DNA from: Deinococcus roseus
GTDB lineage: Bacteria; Deinococcota; Deinococci; Deinococcales; Deinococcaceae
DNA: 64,000 bases
Assembly (NCBI RefSeq): GCF_014646895.1
Contig: NZ_BMOD01000005.1
Location: 124,001 to 188,000 of the forward strand
Direction of reading: 5' to 3'
Shown in pieces: positions 18,391-27,539 of the stretch. Position 1 is the first letter of the stretch. Every line of letters begins with the position of its first letter. The notes below the pieces were generated by a model that saw nothing but the letters and a program-made list of their open reading frames with translations, was not told where the DNA came from and did not search any database. A program made the translations under genes and the position numbers.

Positions 18391-19464
18391 TCAGAAGCCT
18401 CCCTGGGTGCTGAGGTGCACGTCTCCTGAGACGGTTTTGATCTGGATGGTCAGTTCGGCGGGGCCGTTGCCCAGCTGGTAGATGCCGCCGCTGCGTTGCA
18501 CGAATCCATCGGGGTACACATCTCCTGAGACCGTTGCGGTGCTGATTTCAGCATTGATGTTCTCGGGGAGGGTCAGGGTGATGTCTCCGCTGGTGCTCAG
18601 CAGGGTGAGGGTGCCTTTTGAGAGACCATCCAATTCAACCACCTGATCTCCGGAGATGCTGCGCACTTCGCTTTTCAGGCGGTTGCTGGCAGGAAGCTGC
18701 ACGGCCAGGTCACCCGAGTTTGCGGTCACCAGGATGTGCCGGAAGTGGGTGTCTTTCAGGTCCAGCTTCTGGTTGCCACTGATGGTGCTGGACTCAAAAG
18801 TTCCGGTACTGGACGCACTGCGTTCCTGTTCGGCTTCGGTGCCCACCTGCACTTCTCCGCTGGTGCTTTTCAGGTGCACCTCCATTTCGGATGCTTCTGG
18901 GAGGGTGAGGTTCAGGTCTCCAGAGACGGTGCTGGCTTTCAGACCAGAGAGTTGCAGTTGCTCCAGTTGCAAATTCAGGTCGCCGGAGGCGGTGCTGGCC
19001 GCCAGTTGCAGGGGAATCTGGTCTGAGAGGTTCACCTGCAATTTGGGAGCGTAATACCCGAATGAGAAGGGGGCACGGAAACCTCTGGGGTAATGCTCCT
19101 CAAAACGCAGGTCTGCCGTGCTGCCTCTGGTGCTTCCATTGCGTTCGATGCTGGCCCCTTTGGGTCCAGAGTAGGTGGCTTCCAGCAGCCCAGAAGTGTT
19201 TCCGCCTTCGATGTGCAGATCGGTGCTTTCGGTGCGGAAGGTCAGGCTGGCCTGTTGCAGTCCGGCCAGGGGTTCCTGAAAGTCCTGATTCAGCAGGCTG
19301 TTGCTGGCGGGGTTGACTTGCACGGTGGTTTTCAGCAGGGCGGCTCCGGCGACCATCACCAGAAGGCTGATCAGGATGCGGGTCACGCGGGGGTCAGGGC
19401 GGTGCTCTAGGGCAGGGGTTTTCACGGGATTTTGCATGGGGTTCTGATCGGAAATCTGTTTCAT
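18391..19464 (-). CDS. DUF4097-family membrane-anchored protein (LiaG-like)
   Basis: A single membrane helix at about residues 30-50 is followed by a right-handed beta-repeat domain in which 'ASTASGDLNLQL', 'STVSGDLNLTL', 'STSGEVQV', 'TANSGDLAVQL' and 'TVSGDVYPDG' recur. This is the signature of DUF4097 (putative adhesin/LiaG) proteins. AAGGAG precedes the ATG, and the gene lies 11 bases after the kinase. It probably sits on the outer face of the membrane and takes part in signalling or is a target of the two-component system; its exact job is unknown. Confidence 0.8.
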   Translation of the reverse strand: MKQISDQNPMQNPVKTPALEHRPDPRVTRILISLLVMVAGAALLKTTVQVNPASNSLLNQDFQEPLAGLQQASLTFRTESTDLHIEGGNTSGLLEATYSGPKGASIERNGSTRGSTADLRFEEHYPRGFRAPFSFGYYAPKLQVNLSDQIPLQLAASTASGDLNLQLEQLQLSGLKASTVSGDLNLTLPEASEMEVHLKSTSGEVQVGTEAEQERSASSTGTFESSTISGNQKLDLKDTHFRHILVTANSGDLAVQLPASNRLKSEVRSISGDQVVELDGLSKGTLTLLSTSGDITLTLPENINAEISTATVSGDVYPDGFVQRSGGIYQLGNGPAELTIQIKTVSGDVHLSTQGGF

Positions 19465-19475
19465 GGGGGTGCTCC

Positions 19476-21236
19476 TTAGAGGGGAAATGCGAGGTGAATG
19501 CGGGTGCCCTGTCCGGGCTGGCTGGAGATGGTGAGGGTGCCAGAAAGAACCTCGGCCCGTTCACGCATGCTCTTCAGTCCCAGGGTGCCTCCAGCAGTCT
19601 CTGCAAGGTCAAAGCCCTTGCCGTTGTCCTGAATGTCCAGTTCCCAGCCCAGTGCGGTTGCTTTGAAGGTGAGGGTCATCTCGGTGGCCCGGGCATGTTT
19701 GACGGCGTTGTGGGTGGCTTCCTGGGCAATGCGGTACACGGCGTGTTTGCGTGCAGCCGGGATGGAGGGTTCAGAGGGAAGTTCGGTGTGGATCTGCAGG
19801 CCGTAACGCACTTTCATGGCGTGGGCCAGCCGGGCGAGGGCTTCGCAGAGGCCTCCTTCATCCAGGGCATCTTCCCGCAGGCTGAACAGCAGGGCTTTCA
19901 TTTCAGCAGTGCCCCCTTCTGCCAGCTGGATGGCGTAATCCAGGCTTTCCTTGACTTTTTCGGAATCGCGTTCCAGCCAGCCTTTGGCGGTTTTGGCCCC
20001 CAGGGTGATGCCGTACAGCGCCTGCGCCACCGAGTCGTGCAGTTCGCGGGCCAGCCGCTGGCGTTCCTGCTGGGAGGCCTGGGCCTGCACCCGTTCGATC
20101 AGCTGTGAGGTCTCGATGGCGACGGCCCCCTGATCGGCGAGCGCTGCCATGAATTCCAGTTCCCGCTGGGTGGGCGTGCTGCCACGGCGGTAGAAAGCGT
20201 GGAGTTGCCCCAGCAGTTCCGACTGGTACATCATGGGCACCGTGACCAGACTGCCATCCGGGAGGTCCTGCACCAGCACTTCGAGCAGGGTGTCCTGTTT
20301 CCAGGAGGTCAGGTAATTCTTTTCGATGTGGGCACGGCCCTGAAGGAGGTCCTGGGGCAAGGAAAGCCTGGGACGGGCTTCTGGGAAGGCCCGCACAAAA
20401 GGAGTGGGAAGGTTGCGGGAAGCGCCCACACTCCAGCTGCTGCCTTCTTTGACGGTGAGGGCCAGTGCAGAGGCCGCAAGGGCCTGCATGCCCTGACCTG
20501 CAATGTGGGACAGGGTGTCTTCCAGGGAACCGCTGTAGGCCACGGCACTGCTGGTGTTTTTCAGGGCCTGCACTTCCTGCTGGGCCTGTTTCGCCTCACC
20601 GTAATCGGTGAGCAGGGCCTGGTTCAGCAGCATCCAGCCTTCTGCCAGCAGGTTGATCAGGCTGAACGACAGCACCGTGAAAGCCACGGCCACCACTTCC
20701 CACAACACCCAGTTCAGGGGGGTCATTTCCACAGGGCTGGTGCCAAAATAGATGGGCAAGGGGTAGAAAATCTGGGACACCGGCAGAAACAGCAACCCCA
20801 CACTGAGGGACAGCAGGGTCACCAGCACCACAAAAGACAGGATGCCCAGGGGGAATTTCAGCAGGGCGTATAGCAGGGCCTTGTAGGTCCCGGCATCGCT
20901 GAGGGTGGCCCTGGCCCATCCCATGAAACCCGAGGCCTGAATCAGGGGTTTTTCGCGGTGCAGGCGCTGGCCCAGCAGGCCCGCCATGGCCCTTTCACTG
21001 TCAGCGAAGCGCAAAATCAGCCAGAAGGTGCCCATGAAGATGGGAAAACCCAGCACCAGCACCAGCATGCCAAGGCCCAGCGAGAAGCCGGTGACCATCA
21101 CCACAAAGTACAGGATGCCCAGCGGAAAGCTGCACAGCAAATACAGCATGCGCTGGTAACTCATCAGGCTGAACAGTTCAGCAAAATAGCCACTCAGGGG
21201 GCCAGAAGGATTGGGGTTGGACTGCACACTCATCAT
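19476..21236 (-). CDS. membrane sensor histidine kinase, NarX/LiaS class
   Basis: The 586-residue kinase has an N-terminal membrane sensor with hydrophobic pairs at about 28-77, 123-158 and 176-208, containing a duplicated 'FPLGIL-FVV' motif like the 'Putative sensor' domain. A GAF domain follows (about 230-375), then the HisKA_3 dimerisation helix with phosphorylated H400 (RELHDSVAQ) and an HATPase_c domain with N-box EATHNAVKHA (506-515) and DNGKGFD (537-543). It is first in the operon with DUF4097 and the response regulator. TAAAGT (complement 21243-21248) ends six bases before the ATG, suggesting a leaderless message. Confidence 0.92.
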   Translation of the reverse strand: MMSVQSNPNPSGPLSGYFAELFSLMSYQRMLYLLCSFPLGILYFVVMVTGFSLGLGMLVLVLGFPIFMGTFWLILRFADSERAMAGLLGQRLHREKPLIQASGFMGWARATLSDAGTYKALLYALLKFPLGILSFVVLVTLLSLSVGLLFLPVSQIFYPLPIYFGTSPVEMTPLNWVLWEVVAVAFTVLSFSLINLLAEGWMLLNQALLTDYGEAKQAQQEVQALKNTSSAVAYSGSLEDTLSHIAGQGMQALAASALALTVKEGSSWSVGASRNLPTPFVRAFPEARPRLSLPQDLLQGRAHIEKNYLTSWKQDTLLEVLVQDLPDGSLVTVPMMYQSELLGQLHAFYRRGSTPTQRELEFMAALADQGAVAIETSQLIERVQAQASQQERQRLARELHDSVAQALYGITLGAKTAKGWLERDSEKVKESLDYAIQLAEGGTAEMKALLFSLREDALDEGGLCEALARLAHAMKVRYGLQIHTELPSEPSIPAARKHAVYRIAQEATHNAVKHARATEMTLTFKATALGWELDIQDNGKGFDLAETAGGTLGLKSMRERAEVLSGTLTISSQPGQGTRIHLAFPL

Positions 21237-21352
21237 GATGCCACTTTAGGGGAGCGGGCAGGCGGTGTCCTCAGACCAAAGTAGGAGGCTGGGGATCTGC
21301 TGTAAATTCTGGTACAGCAGGGAAACAAAAAATCGTCTGAAATGGGATCACC

Positions 21353-21676
21353 ATGACCACCAAAGACATCACCACCATTGCGATCCAGCACCTCAGGCAG
21401 TTTTTGAACCAGACTGGAAACCCAGAGTTGCCTTCTCTTGAGCAGCCCCTCAATCATTTGCAGCTGGCCATTGAGTTGCTGTTTCCAGAAGTGCACCTGA
21501 CCACCCCCTTGCATGTGCCACAGGTGTTTGAAACAGCCCAGTTCTCAGAAGCCAGGGCTGTGGTGCAGCAGGTGTTGCTGGTGCTGGAAAATGAGCCTTC
21601 CGAAGCCCAGTTGAGAACGGCCCAGACTTTGCTGGTGGGGGTGCATCAGCAGATGTCAGGCAGGACTGGGGTCTAG
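21353..21676 (+). CDS. hypothetical protein (107 aa)
   Basis: This small soluble, mostly helical protein has no known motif. Its C-terminal half resembles a helical hairpin ('EARAVVQQVLLVLENEPSEAQLRTAQTLLVGVHQQM'). The ATG is preceded by a modest GGGAT. The last 21 bases overlap the end of the converging gene at 21656. Function unknown. Confidence 0.5.
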   Translation: MTTKDITTIAIQHLRQFLNQTGNPELPSLEQPLNHLQLAIELLFPEVHLTTPLHVPQVFETAQFSEARAVVQQVLLVLENEPSEAQLRTAQTLLVGVHQQMSGRTGV

Positions 21677-21964
21677 CGCAGTCCCCAGGGATTCAAAGAA
21701 CACTTCACGGGCTTTGCGGGCCTGGTCTGCAATCAAATCTGGATTCCACAGGGTGATGGGGATGCGCACCTGACGGATTTCACCATCGGGGTATTTGCAG
21801 CTTCCCTCGTAGATGAGGTCCTTGCCTGCAAAGTAAGCCCGGATGATGGAACCTGCATCGTCCAGGCGGCCACATCCACGCACTTCCACACTGGCTCCGA
21901 ATTGCACCAGTTCGACCCGTCCGTTGAAGCCTACCAAGTTGATCCGTCCTGACTGCCTTGTCAT
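21656..21964 (-). CDS. hypothetical protein (102 aa)
   Basis: A small protein rich in beta strands, with 'GRVELVQFGASVEVRGCGRLDDAGSIIRAYFAGKDLIYEGSC'. No family is recognised. GGGAG lies seven bases before the ATG. The 3' end overlaps the converging gene by 21 bases. Function unknown. Confidence 0.55.
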   Translation of the reverse strand: MTRQSGRINLVGFNGRVELVQFGASVEVRGCGRLDDAGSIIRAYFAGKDLIYEGSCKYPDGEIRQVRIPITLWNPDLIADQARKAREVFFESLGTALDPSPA

Positions 21965-22491
21965 GGGGCTCCCTGCCGTGAGTGAGATTAAACTGATTGT
22001 AAACTGATTTGCAGCTGTAGTCTACCTGAGTTTGGCAGAGGGCAGGGCTGGAGCGGTTGTGAATTGAACTGATCTTCCGTTGATTTGTGAATTTTTTATT
22101 TTATAAATGAATCTTCTTTCCCGCCCGCGCTCTGGTCACACTGGGAAGTTGCATGGACAATCTTCTGAGTTGAAACTGAAGAAACCAGCTTTGTCAAATC
22201 TGCTTGCCCTGTTTGATTTCCAGGACTTTGTTTTTCCAGGTGAAGCCTTCACCTGAATCCCACATCCTCTTAAATTCTGAAACCAAACTGAAATCAGCAG
22301 GGTTTTTCCAAAATCAAAAGGGCTTTTTGTGGCAGCAGAGCAGTGTTTCTGAAAATTCACCTGCATTTAGGATTCTGTTAAGAAACCTGAAAGTTTTCTC
22401 ATTTTATAGTGATGAAGCAGAGGACAAATCAAACCCTTTCTGCAATACCAAAATCTCCCCAGGCAATCAAAATCTGGGGATCAAGGAGAAC
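21965..22491. other. AT-rich 527-bp upstream region with a palindrome and promoter
   Basis: This gap before the five-repeat lipoprotein is clearly poorer in GC than its surroundings. It holds a perfect 19-bp palindrome at 22237-22255 (arms CAGGTGAAG and CTTCACCTG around one C) and a -10-like TATAGT at 22405-22410 that would give a leader of about 75 bases. I found no convincing gene or RNA in it; short frames on both strands lack ribosome binding sites. The long leader and low GC suggest regulated expression or horizontal origin of the locus. Confidence 0.4.
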
Positions 22492-24075
22492 ATGATGCAA
22501 AAGCGTATGGTTCACACTGCTTTCACGTCTTTCAAACCCGCAAGAGCTTTACAAATCGGTGTCTTGCTGGGACTTGGGGGCCTCACGGCCTGCAGCACCC
22601 TCCCCACCCCACAGGCTCCGGCACAGAGCGTGAGCACAGAAGTCCTGGCTGGCAGTGTAGGAAACAATCTGGACATCTTTCTTCCATCTTCTGACCGACT
22701 GGGCATCCAGAAAAATGCCACTGCAGACCAGGAAAAAGCCTTTGCATTCACCACAGCCAACAACATCGCTTATGCCATGGCTGCCGTGGAAGCATTCAAT
22801 CCTTCCAGCAATGGACAGGATGCCAGCTGTTACTACACCAATGGTCAGGTGGCTGTGGCCTCGGGGGCACAGAAATTGGTGGTCAGTGCTGCAGCCCCCA
22901 TCACCGATGTGGTCTGCACCTCCACCAACACCCTTTTTGCTGTAACCACCATCATCGGAAACCAGATTTACACAGTGGCAACCCCAAAAAATCCAGCAAA
23001 ACTGATTGCCCGAACGGTGGCCACCAACATTCTCACGGCCATGGCTGCTGTGGAAGCTTACAATCCCACCTCCAACGGCAATGACATCAGCTGTGGTTAT
23101 GCTTCTTCTGTTCAGAAAGTCTGGGTGAGTTCTGGTACCCAGCAGCGCATCCTCAGTGCACCTGCCCCCATCAACCTGATCGACTGCAGTGGAGGAACCC
23201 TCACCCAGTTCCAGGTCAAAGTGGGCACCTCTGATGGTCAGAGCGTCACCCTGACCGCTCCAAAGAACACCTCCAAAACCCTTGCCCGTGCTGCAGCCAC
23301 CAACATTCTGGGAGCCATGGCATCCGCAGAAGAAGCAAACCCCTACACCAACGGCATGGATGCTGTTTGCAGCACCAAGAGTTCACAGGTCATTGTCACT
23401 TCAGGAGCACAGAAACGCACCCTCAACATTGCGGCTCCAGTGCTGGTTTCCACGTTGAGTTGTGTCAACTCAAGCACGGAATTCTGGGTGTCCATTGGCA
23501 CCTCGAATGGGCAAATTGTTGAAGTCAAAGCCCAGAAAGATCCGGTCAAAGCAGCAGTCCGGGCCATTGGCCTCAAAGCCATCGCCGCCATGCAACAGTT
23601 GGAAGCAGACAATCCCATTGCCACAGGGGATGATGTCGTCTGCTCATACATCGATGGAACCCTGACTGTTGCCTCTGGCGCAACCATCACCAGTCTGGCG
23701 ATACCTGCACCAGTCACCGGCCTGGTGTGCCTGAACACCATCAATGAATTTTCCGTGACCCTGTCCACAACCACCGGCCAGACCGTCACCGCAAAAGTCC
23801 TGAAGAGCCCTGATTTTGTGGTGGCCCAGAACCTCGCCCGTCTGGTGGCCAACAACATGTATGCTTTAGAGGTCAACAATCCCTCCTCCAATGGTGCAGA
23901 TGCCGTGTGCATTGTGAACCTGCCCAACCTCACCCTGCGTTCAGGCGCAGAAACATTTGACACGGTTTTGCCTGCCCAGGTCACAGGGGTATCGTGCATC
24001 AACACACTGACGCATATAGATGTCACCATTTCCACTTCCAGCGGCGTTCACGTGACGGCCAGAGGCACCAAGTAA
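22492..24075 (+). CDS. lipoprotein built of five tandem two-cysteine repeats
   Basis: The ATG follows AAGGAG at 22483-22488. A lipoprotein signal peptide ends in LTAC, placing the lipid on Cys34. Residues about 85-527 are five repeats of 88-92 residues. Each has an alpha-helical start ('TNILTAMAAVEAYNP-SNG-D'), a cysteine (113, 201, 293, 384, 473), a beta strand with 'SGAQ', then 'PAPV---C' with a second cysteine (142, 232, 324, 413, 502) and a closing beta strand ending in K. The cysteine spacing is 29-31 in every copy, so one disulfide per repeat is likely. The helix-Cys-strands-Cys pattern recalls type IV pilin head domains, but this is only a resemblance. Probably surface exposed; function unknown. 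Confidence 0.8.
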   Translation: MMQKRMVHTAFTSFKPARALQIGVLLGLGGLTACSTLPTPQAPAQSVSTEVLAGSVGNNLDIFLPSSDRLGIQKNATADQEKAFAFTTANNIAYAMAAVEAFNPSSNGQDASCYYTNGQVAVASGAQKLVVSAAAPITDVVCTSTNTLFAVTTIIGNQIYTVATPKNPAKLIARTVATNILTAMAAVEAYNPTSNGNDISCGYASSVQKVWVSSGTQQRILSAPAPINLIDCSGGTLTQFQVKVGTSDGQSVTLTAPKNTSKTLARAAATNILGAMASAEEANPYTNGMDAVCSTKSSQVIVTSGAQKRTLNIAAPVLVSTLSCVNSSTEFWVSIGTSNGQIVEVKAQKDPVKAAVRAIGLKAIAAMQQLEADNPIATGDDVVCSYIDGTLTVASGATITSLAIPAPVTGLVCLNTINEFSVTLSTTTGQTVTAKVLKSPDFVVAQNLARLVANNMYALEVNNPSSNGADAVCIVNLPNLTLRSGAETFDTVLPAQVTGVSCINTLTHIDVTISTSSGVHVTARGTK

Positions 24076-24100
24076 GACGAATCTCCCAAATTCCACAATG

Positions 24101-24127
24101 AAAAAGAGCGCCAGAAGCGCTCTTTTT
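24101..24127. terminator. bidirectional terminator
   Basis: AAAAAGAGCGC (24101-24111) and GCGCTCTTTTT (24117-24127) form a perfect 11-bp stem around CAGAA, between two converging genes. Confidence 0.88.
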
Positions 24128-24136
24128 CGTGGTCTC

Positions 24137-25963
24137 TCACCCCTGGTAGCCCCTGGCCTGCAAACTGTACATGTGGGCGTAGGTCTGACCCTGGGCCAGA
24201 AGTTCGCTGTGGGAACCGCTTTCGGTGATGACCCCGTTTTCCAGCACGATGATGTGGTCGGCCAGTCGCACGGTGCTGAAGCGGTGGGAGATGATTACGG
24301 TGATGCGGGAATGGGCTTCTTTTCTGAGGGCTTCCACCACTTCAAATTCTGCGTTGGCATCCAGTGCAGCGGTGGGCTCATCGAAGACCAGCAGGGAGGC
24401 TTTGCGGTAATACAGGCGGGCGAGGGCCAGGCGCTGCCATTGCCCCCCGGAAAGCTGACGGCCCCCGGTAAAAAGCCGCCCCAGCTGGGTCTCAAACTGG
24501 CCCGGCAGGGTTTCAATGAAGTGGGCTCCAGCGGTTTCTGCAGCACCAGCAATGCGCTCTGGTTGCAGAGCAATCCCCTGGTCACTGAGGGCGATGTTCT
24601 CACTGACGGTCATCTGGTACTGCCCAAAGTCCTGAAAGATGATGCTCATGGCCTGCTGCAAACTGCGAATGCTGAAGGTGCGGGCATCCTGCCCATTGAT
24701 CAGGATGCACCCCGAGGTGGGTTCAAAGAGGCGGGTCAGCAGCTTCACGATGGTGGTTTTCCCTGCCCCGTTCTCCCCCACCAGAGCCAGCGCGTGGCCT
24801 TTCTCGATGCGGAAACTCACCCCTCTCAGGATGTCCCTGTCCGTGAACGGGTAGCGGAAACTGACCTGCTGGAATTCCAGGCTGTCGATGGTGCCTGTGA
24901 AATCCTGACCGGCATCCAGATCACGGGCAGGGAGCTCCAGAAACTCAAAGAGGTTGCGCATGTAAACCACGTTCTGGTACAGGCTGGAAAATCCGTTCAG
25001 CAGCGTGGAGAACTGCCCCTGCACCTGGCTGATCCCCAGAATGAACAGCGAGAAATCCCCCACGGTGATCTGTCCATCCACCGCCCGCCGCAAAATCAGG
25101 TAGGTGGCGTAAGCAATCACCAGCGCAGAAAACACGGAGGCAAAAAGGCCCCACAGGCTGCGGGTGCGCACCAGGGGCACCATCTGGGCCCGGAATTTCT
25201 GGTAGTACTCCTGCCAGCGGTTCAGCAGGTAAGGCTCGAAGTGAAAGAGCCGCACCTCCTTGACCAGCGTGTCTGAAGTGAGGATGCTGCCCAGGTAATT
25301 CTGCACCCGTGCATCGTGGGTGCGGCGGCGGATCATGCGGTAACCTTCCATCCCGAATTTGCTGGACACCCACACGGTGGGCACCGTGGCCAGCAAGACC
25401 AGGGGCAAAATGGCCCAGCCCAGACGGGACATCAGGGCACTGATGGAAGCCAGGGTGATCAGGGCCTGCCCAAGAGAGATCACCTGCGTGAGCACCCCCA
25501 GGGGTCTGGAACCCACCTCCCTGTAGGCGTTTTGCAGGGCGTCGTAGGTTTCGGCATTCTCAAAGCGCTCAACTTCCAGTTCGCTGGCCTTGCTGAGGAT
25601 CTTGCGGGAGATGCGGTTTTGCAGGCTGTCTGCAAAGAGTTCCCGCACCAGTCCCTGCCAGGTGGAAAGCAGGCTGCCCACAATGCCAATCCCCACCTGC
25701 AACAGCAAAATCTCGATGAGTTGTGTCAGGTTGTTGAGGTCTCTGGAGATCGCTGCGGTCACTGCATCCAGCAGGAGTTTGGAGACCCACAGGCTGGCTG
25801 CAGGAAGGAACGCCTGCACCACGCTGAGCAGAACCAGCAAGAAAGCCTGACCCGGCGCGGTTTCCCACACCAGGATCAGGGTGGCTTTCAGGTCCTTCCA
25901 CTGGGTCCCCAGATCTGCCTTTTCCGTTTTGGCCGGGTCAGATTTGCCTGAATTCGAGGTCAC
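24137..25963 (-). CDS. ABC exporter half-transporter (fused permease and ATPase)
   Basis: The 608-residue protein has six membrane helices in the first ~340 residues and an ATPase domain after them, with Walker A GENGAGKTT, signature LSGGQWQRLALARLYYR, Walker B LLVFDEPTAALD and an H-loop histidine (ISHRFST). This is the design of exporters for drugs, lipids or peptides, working as a dimer. It starts at GTG (25963) with TACCAT exactly six bases upstream, another leaderless arrangement. It stands alone, so the substrate cannot be inferred. Confidence 0.9.
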   Translation of the reverse strand: MTSNSGKSDPAKTEKADLGTQWKDLKATLILVWETAPGQAFLLVLLSVVQAFLPAASLWVSKLLLDAVTAAISRDLNNLTQLIEILLLQVGIGIVGSLLSTWQGLVRELFADSLQNRISRKILSKASELEVERFENAETYDALQNAYREVGSRPLGVLTQVISLGQALITLASISALMSRLGWAILPLVLLATVPTVWVSSKFGMEGYRMIRRRTHDARVQNYLGSILTSDTLVKEVRLFHFEPYLLNRWQEYYQKFRAQMVPLVRTRSLWGLFASVFSALVIAYATYLILRRAVDGQITVGDFSLFILGISQVQGQFSTLLNGFSSLYQNVVYMRNLFEFLELPARDLDAGQDFTGTIDSLEFQQVSFRYPFTDRDILRGVSFRIEKGHALALVGENGAGKTTIVKLLTRLFEPTSGCILINGQDARTFSIRSLQQAMSIIFQDFGQYQMTVSENIALSDQGIALQPERIAGAAETAGAHFIETLPGQFETQLGRLFTGGRQLSGGQWQRLALARLYYRKASLLVFDEPTAALDANAEFEVVEALRKEAHSRITVIISHRFSTVRLADHIIVLENGVITESGSHSELLAQGQTYAHMYSLQARGYQG

Positions 25964-26042
25964 ACAGGCATGGTATTACGTCTGGGAAAGCACAATTGGG
26001 GGAAAGGTGAGGATTTTGAGTTGATGGGCCGCTCGATCTGGC

Positions 26043-27038
26043 TCAGTCGTCGGTGCCGACCTGGATGGGCTGTTTTCCCAGTTGCCGCACATGCTCATGG
26101 GTGAGGTGCTGGTCGATCATCACGGCAGCCTTGTTGCCCGATCCCATGGCGATGGTGACCTGCTGGGTCTGCGGCTGCACGTCCCCCGCCGCCCACACGC
26201 CCGCAATGAAGTCATGGTCGTGCCCGCCCGCCTTGCGCACCTGTCCACGGGGTCCCGTGAGGATGTGCCCCCTCTGCCCAGTTTCAGCCCCGAGTTGCAC
26301 CGCCAGATCGTTTCTGGGGAATTTGGGGTTGGAGACATAGTAAGCGTCGGCTTCCAGGCGGGTGCCATCGTCCAGAATCAGGGCGTTGACCTTGCCTTTT
26401 GCACCGTCCACGTCCTGAATGGATCCGTGGATCACCTCAAAGCCCAGTTTCTTGCGTTTCTCTTCCCATTCGGGTTTGAATTCGGTGGGTCCGGTGAGCA
26501 GCAAACGCACCCGTGAAGCAAATTCTGCAAGGTAAGTGGCCTGGGACACTGCACCATTGGGGTTGCGGCCCTCGATGACCACCACATCCTGACCCAGCAG
26601 TTCGGGAGATTCGCAGTCGGGGCAGTAATAGGTGTTGCCCTTGGCAGCATATTTGAACCAGGGCTCGAAATCCCCATTCACCAGCGGATGGTGACGGGCC
26701 ACTCCGGTGGCCAGCAGCAGGGTTCTGGCCTGGTAGGTGCCTTTTTCTCCGGTCACGGTGAAGTTGCCTTCGGTGCCAGAGACAGAAACAACACTGTCTT
26801 TCACACTTTCTGCTCCGGCTTCCTGGGCTTCTTTCAGCAGGGTTTTCTGGATGGTCACTCCGGGCTTTCCAATGAATCCGGGAACGTTCCACAAAGGTGT
26901 GGTGGTGTACCAGAGGGGTCCGGTGCGGCGGTCAATCACCAGCACTTTTCTTTTGTGGAAGGCGAGGTGCAGTGCGGCAGTCAGTCCTGCAGGACCTCCT
27001 CCGATGATGATGGTGTCATAAAGCTGGGTTTCGGTCAC
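26043..27038 (-). CDS. thioredoxin-reductase-like FAD/NAD(P) oxidoreductase
   Basis: The 331-residue flavoprotein has the FAD-binding IIIGGGPAGLTAA (about 10-22) and the C-terminal GVWAAGDV FAD motif. A redox-active C139-P-D-C142 pair sits at the place of the CAxC disulfide of thioredoxin reductase. The second nucleotide motif is odd: the usual GGGxSA-type glycine-rich loop is replaced by 'EGRNPNGAVSQA', so NAD(P)H binding may differ from true TrxB. It starts at GTG with GAGGAG upstream. Whether it reduces a thioredoxin or another thiol partner is open. Confidence 0.75.
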   Translation of the reverse strand: MTETQLYDTIIIGGGPAGLTAALHLAFHKRKVLVIDRRTGPLWYTTTPLWNVPGFIGKPGVTIQKTLLKEAQEAGAESVKDSVVSVSGTEGNFTVTGEKGTYQARTLLLATGVARHHPLVNGDFEPWFKYAAKGNTYYCPDCESPELLGQDVVVIEGRNPNGAVSQATYLAEFASRVRLLLTGPTEFKPEWEEKRKKLGFEVIHGSIQDVDGAKGKVNALILDDGTRLEADAYYVSNPKFPRNDLAVQLGAETGQRGHILTGPRGQVRKAGGHDHDFIAGVWAAGDVQPQTQQVTIAMGSGNKAAVMIDQHLTHEHVRQLGKQPIQVGTDD

Positions 27039-27175
27039 AGGGATCTCCTCTTTTTACTTTACGGAAAAGGTGGGGCCAGAAGTTCAGAGGGGAAGTTCAG
27101 ATCAGGGGAATTCCCACAGGGAGAACAGCCGCTTCCTCCTATACTGGTTTCACTTCTGATTCATCTGGAGGATTT

Positions 27176-27496
27176 ATGGAACCCCTCAACTGTCCGGTGT
27201 GTGGTCGTGAACTGCCCCTCTCCCTCACGCAGGTCACCGATGTCAATGACTTTACCTGCAAGCATTGCGGTACAACGTTTGCTTTGAACAATCCGCACAC
27301 AGGTGACGTGCAGGCAGACCCCTCTCAGGAGCCATCCATTGCCGAAGAACCGGTCCGCAATGTGGCCATGGACCCCTACACCCGCAGCGAAAACCGCGAT
27401 GTGGGGGAATCGGAACGTCTGGAATCCATTGAGTTCAGTTACCAGGAAAATGGGCAGAGTAAACTGCTGGTGATTCCGGTGCATCAGGTCACCTGA
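27176..27496 (+). CDS. small zinc-ribbon protein (106 aa)
   Basis: The N-terminus carries CPVCGREL and, 25 residues later, CKHCG, a classic two-CxxC zinc ribbon. The remainder is acidic and lacks other motifs. GGAGG lies just before the ATG. It is divergent from the thioredoxin-reductase-like gene with 137 bases between them, which may or may not reflect a shared role. Function unknown. Confidence 0.6.
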   Translation: MEPLNCPVCGRELPLSLTQVTDVNDFTCKHCGTTFALNNPHTGDVQADPSQEPSIAEEPVRNVAMDPYTRSENRDVGESERLESIEFSYQENGQSKLLVIPVHQVT

Positions 27497-27539
27497 AGTT
27501 GACTGGGGCGATTTTGACAGAATGCCATAAACTGGAGTC

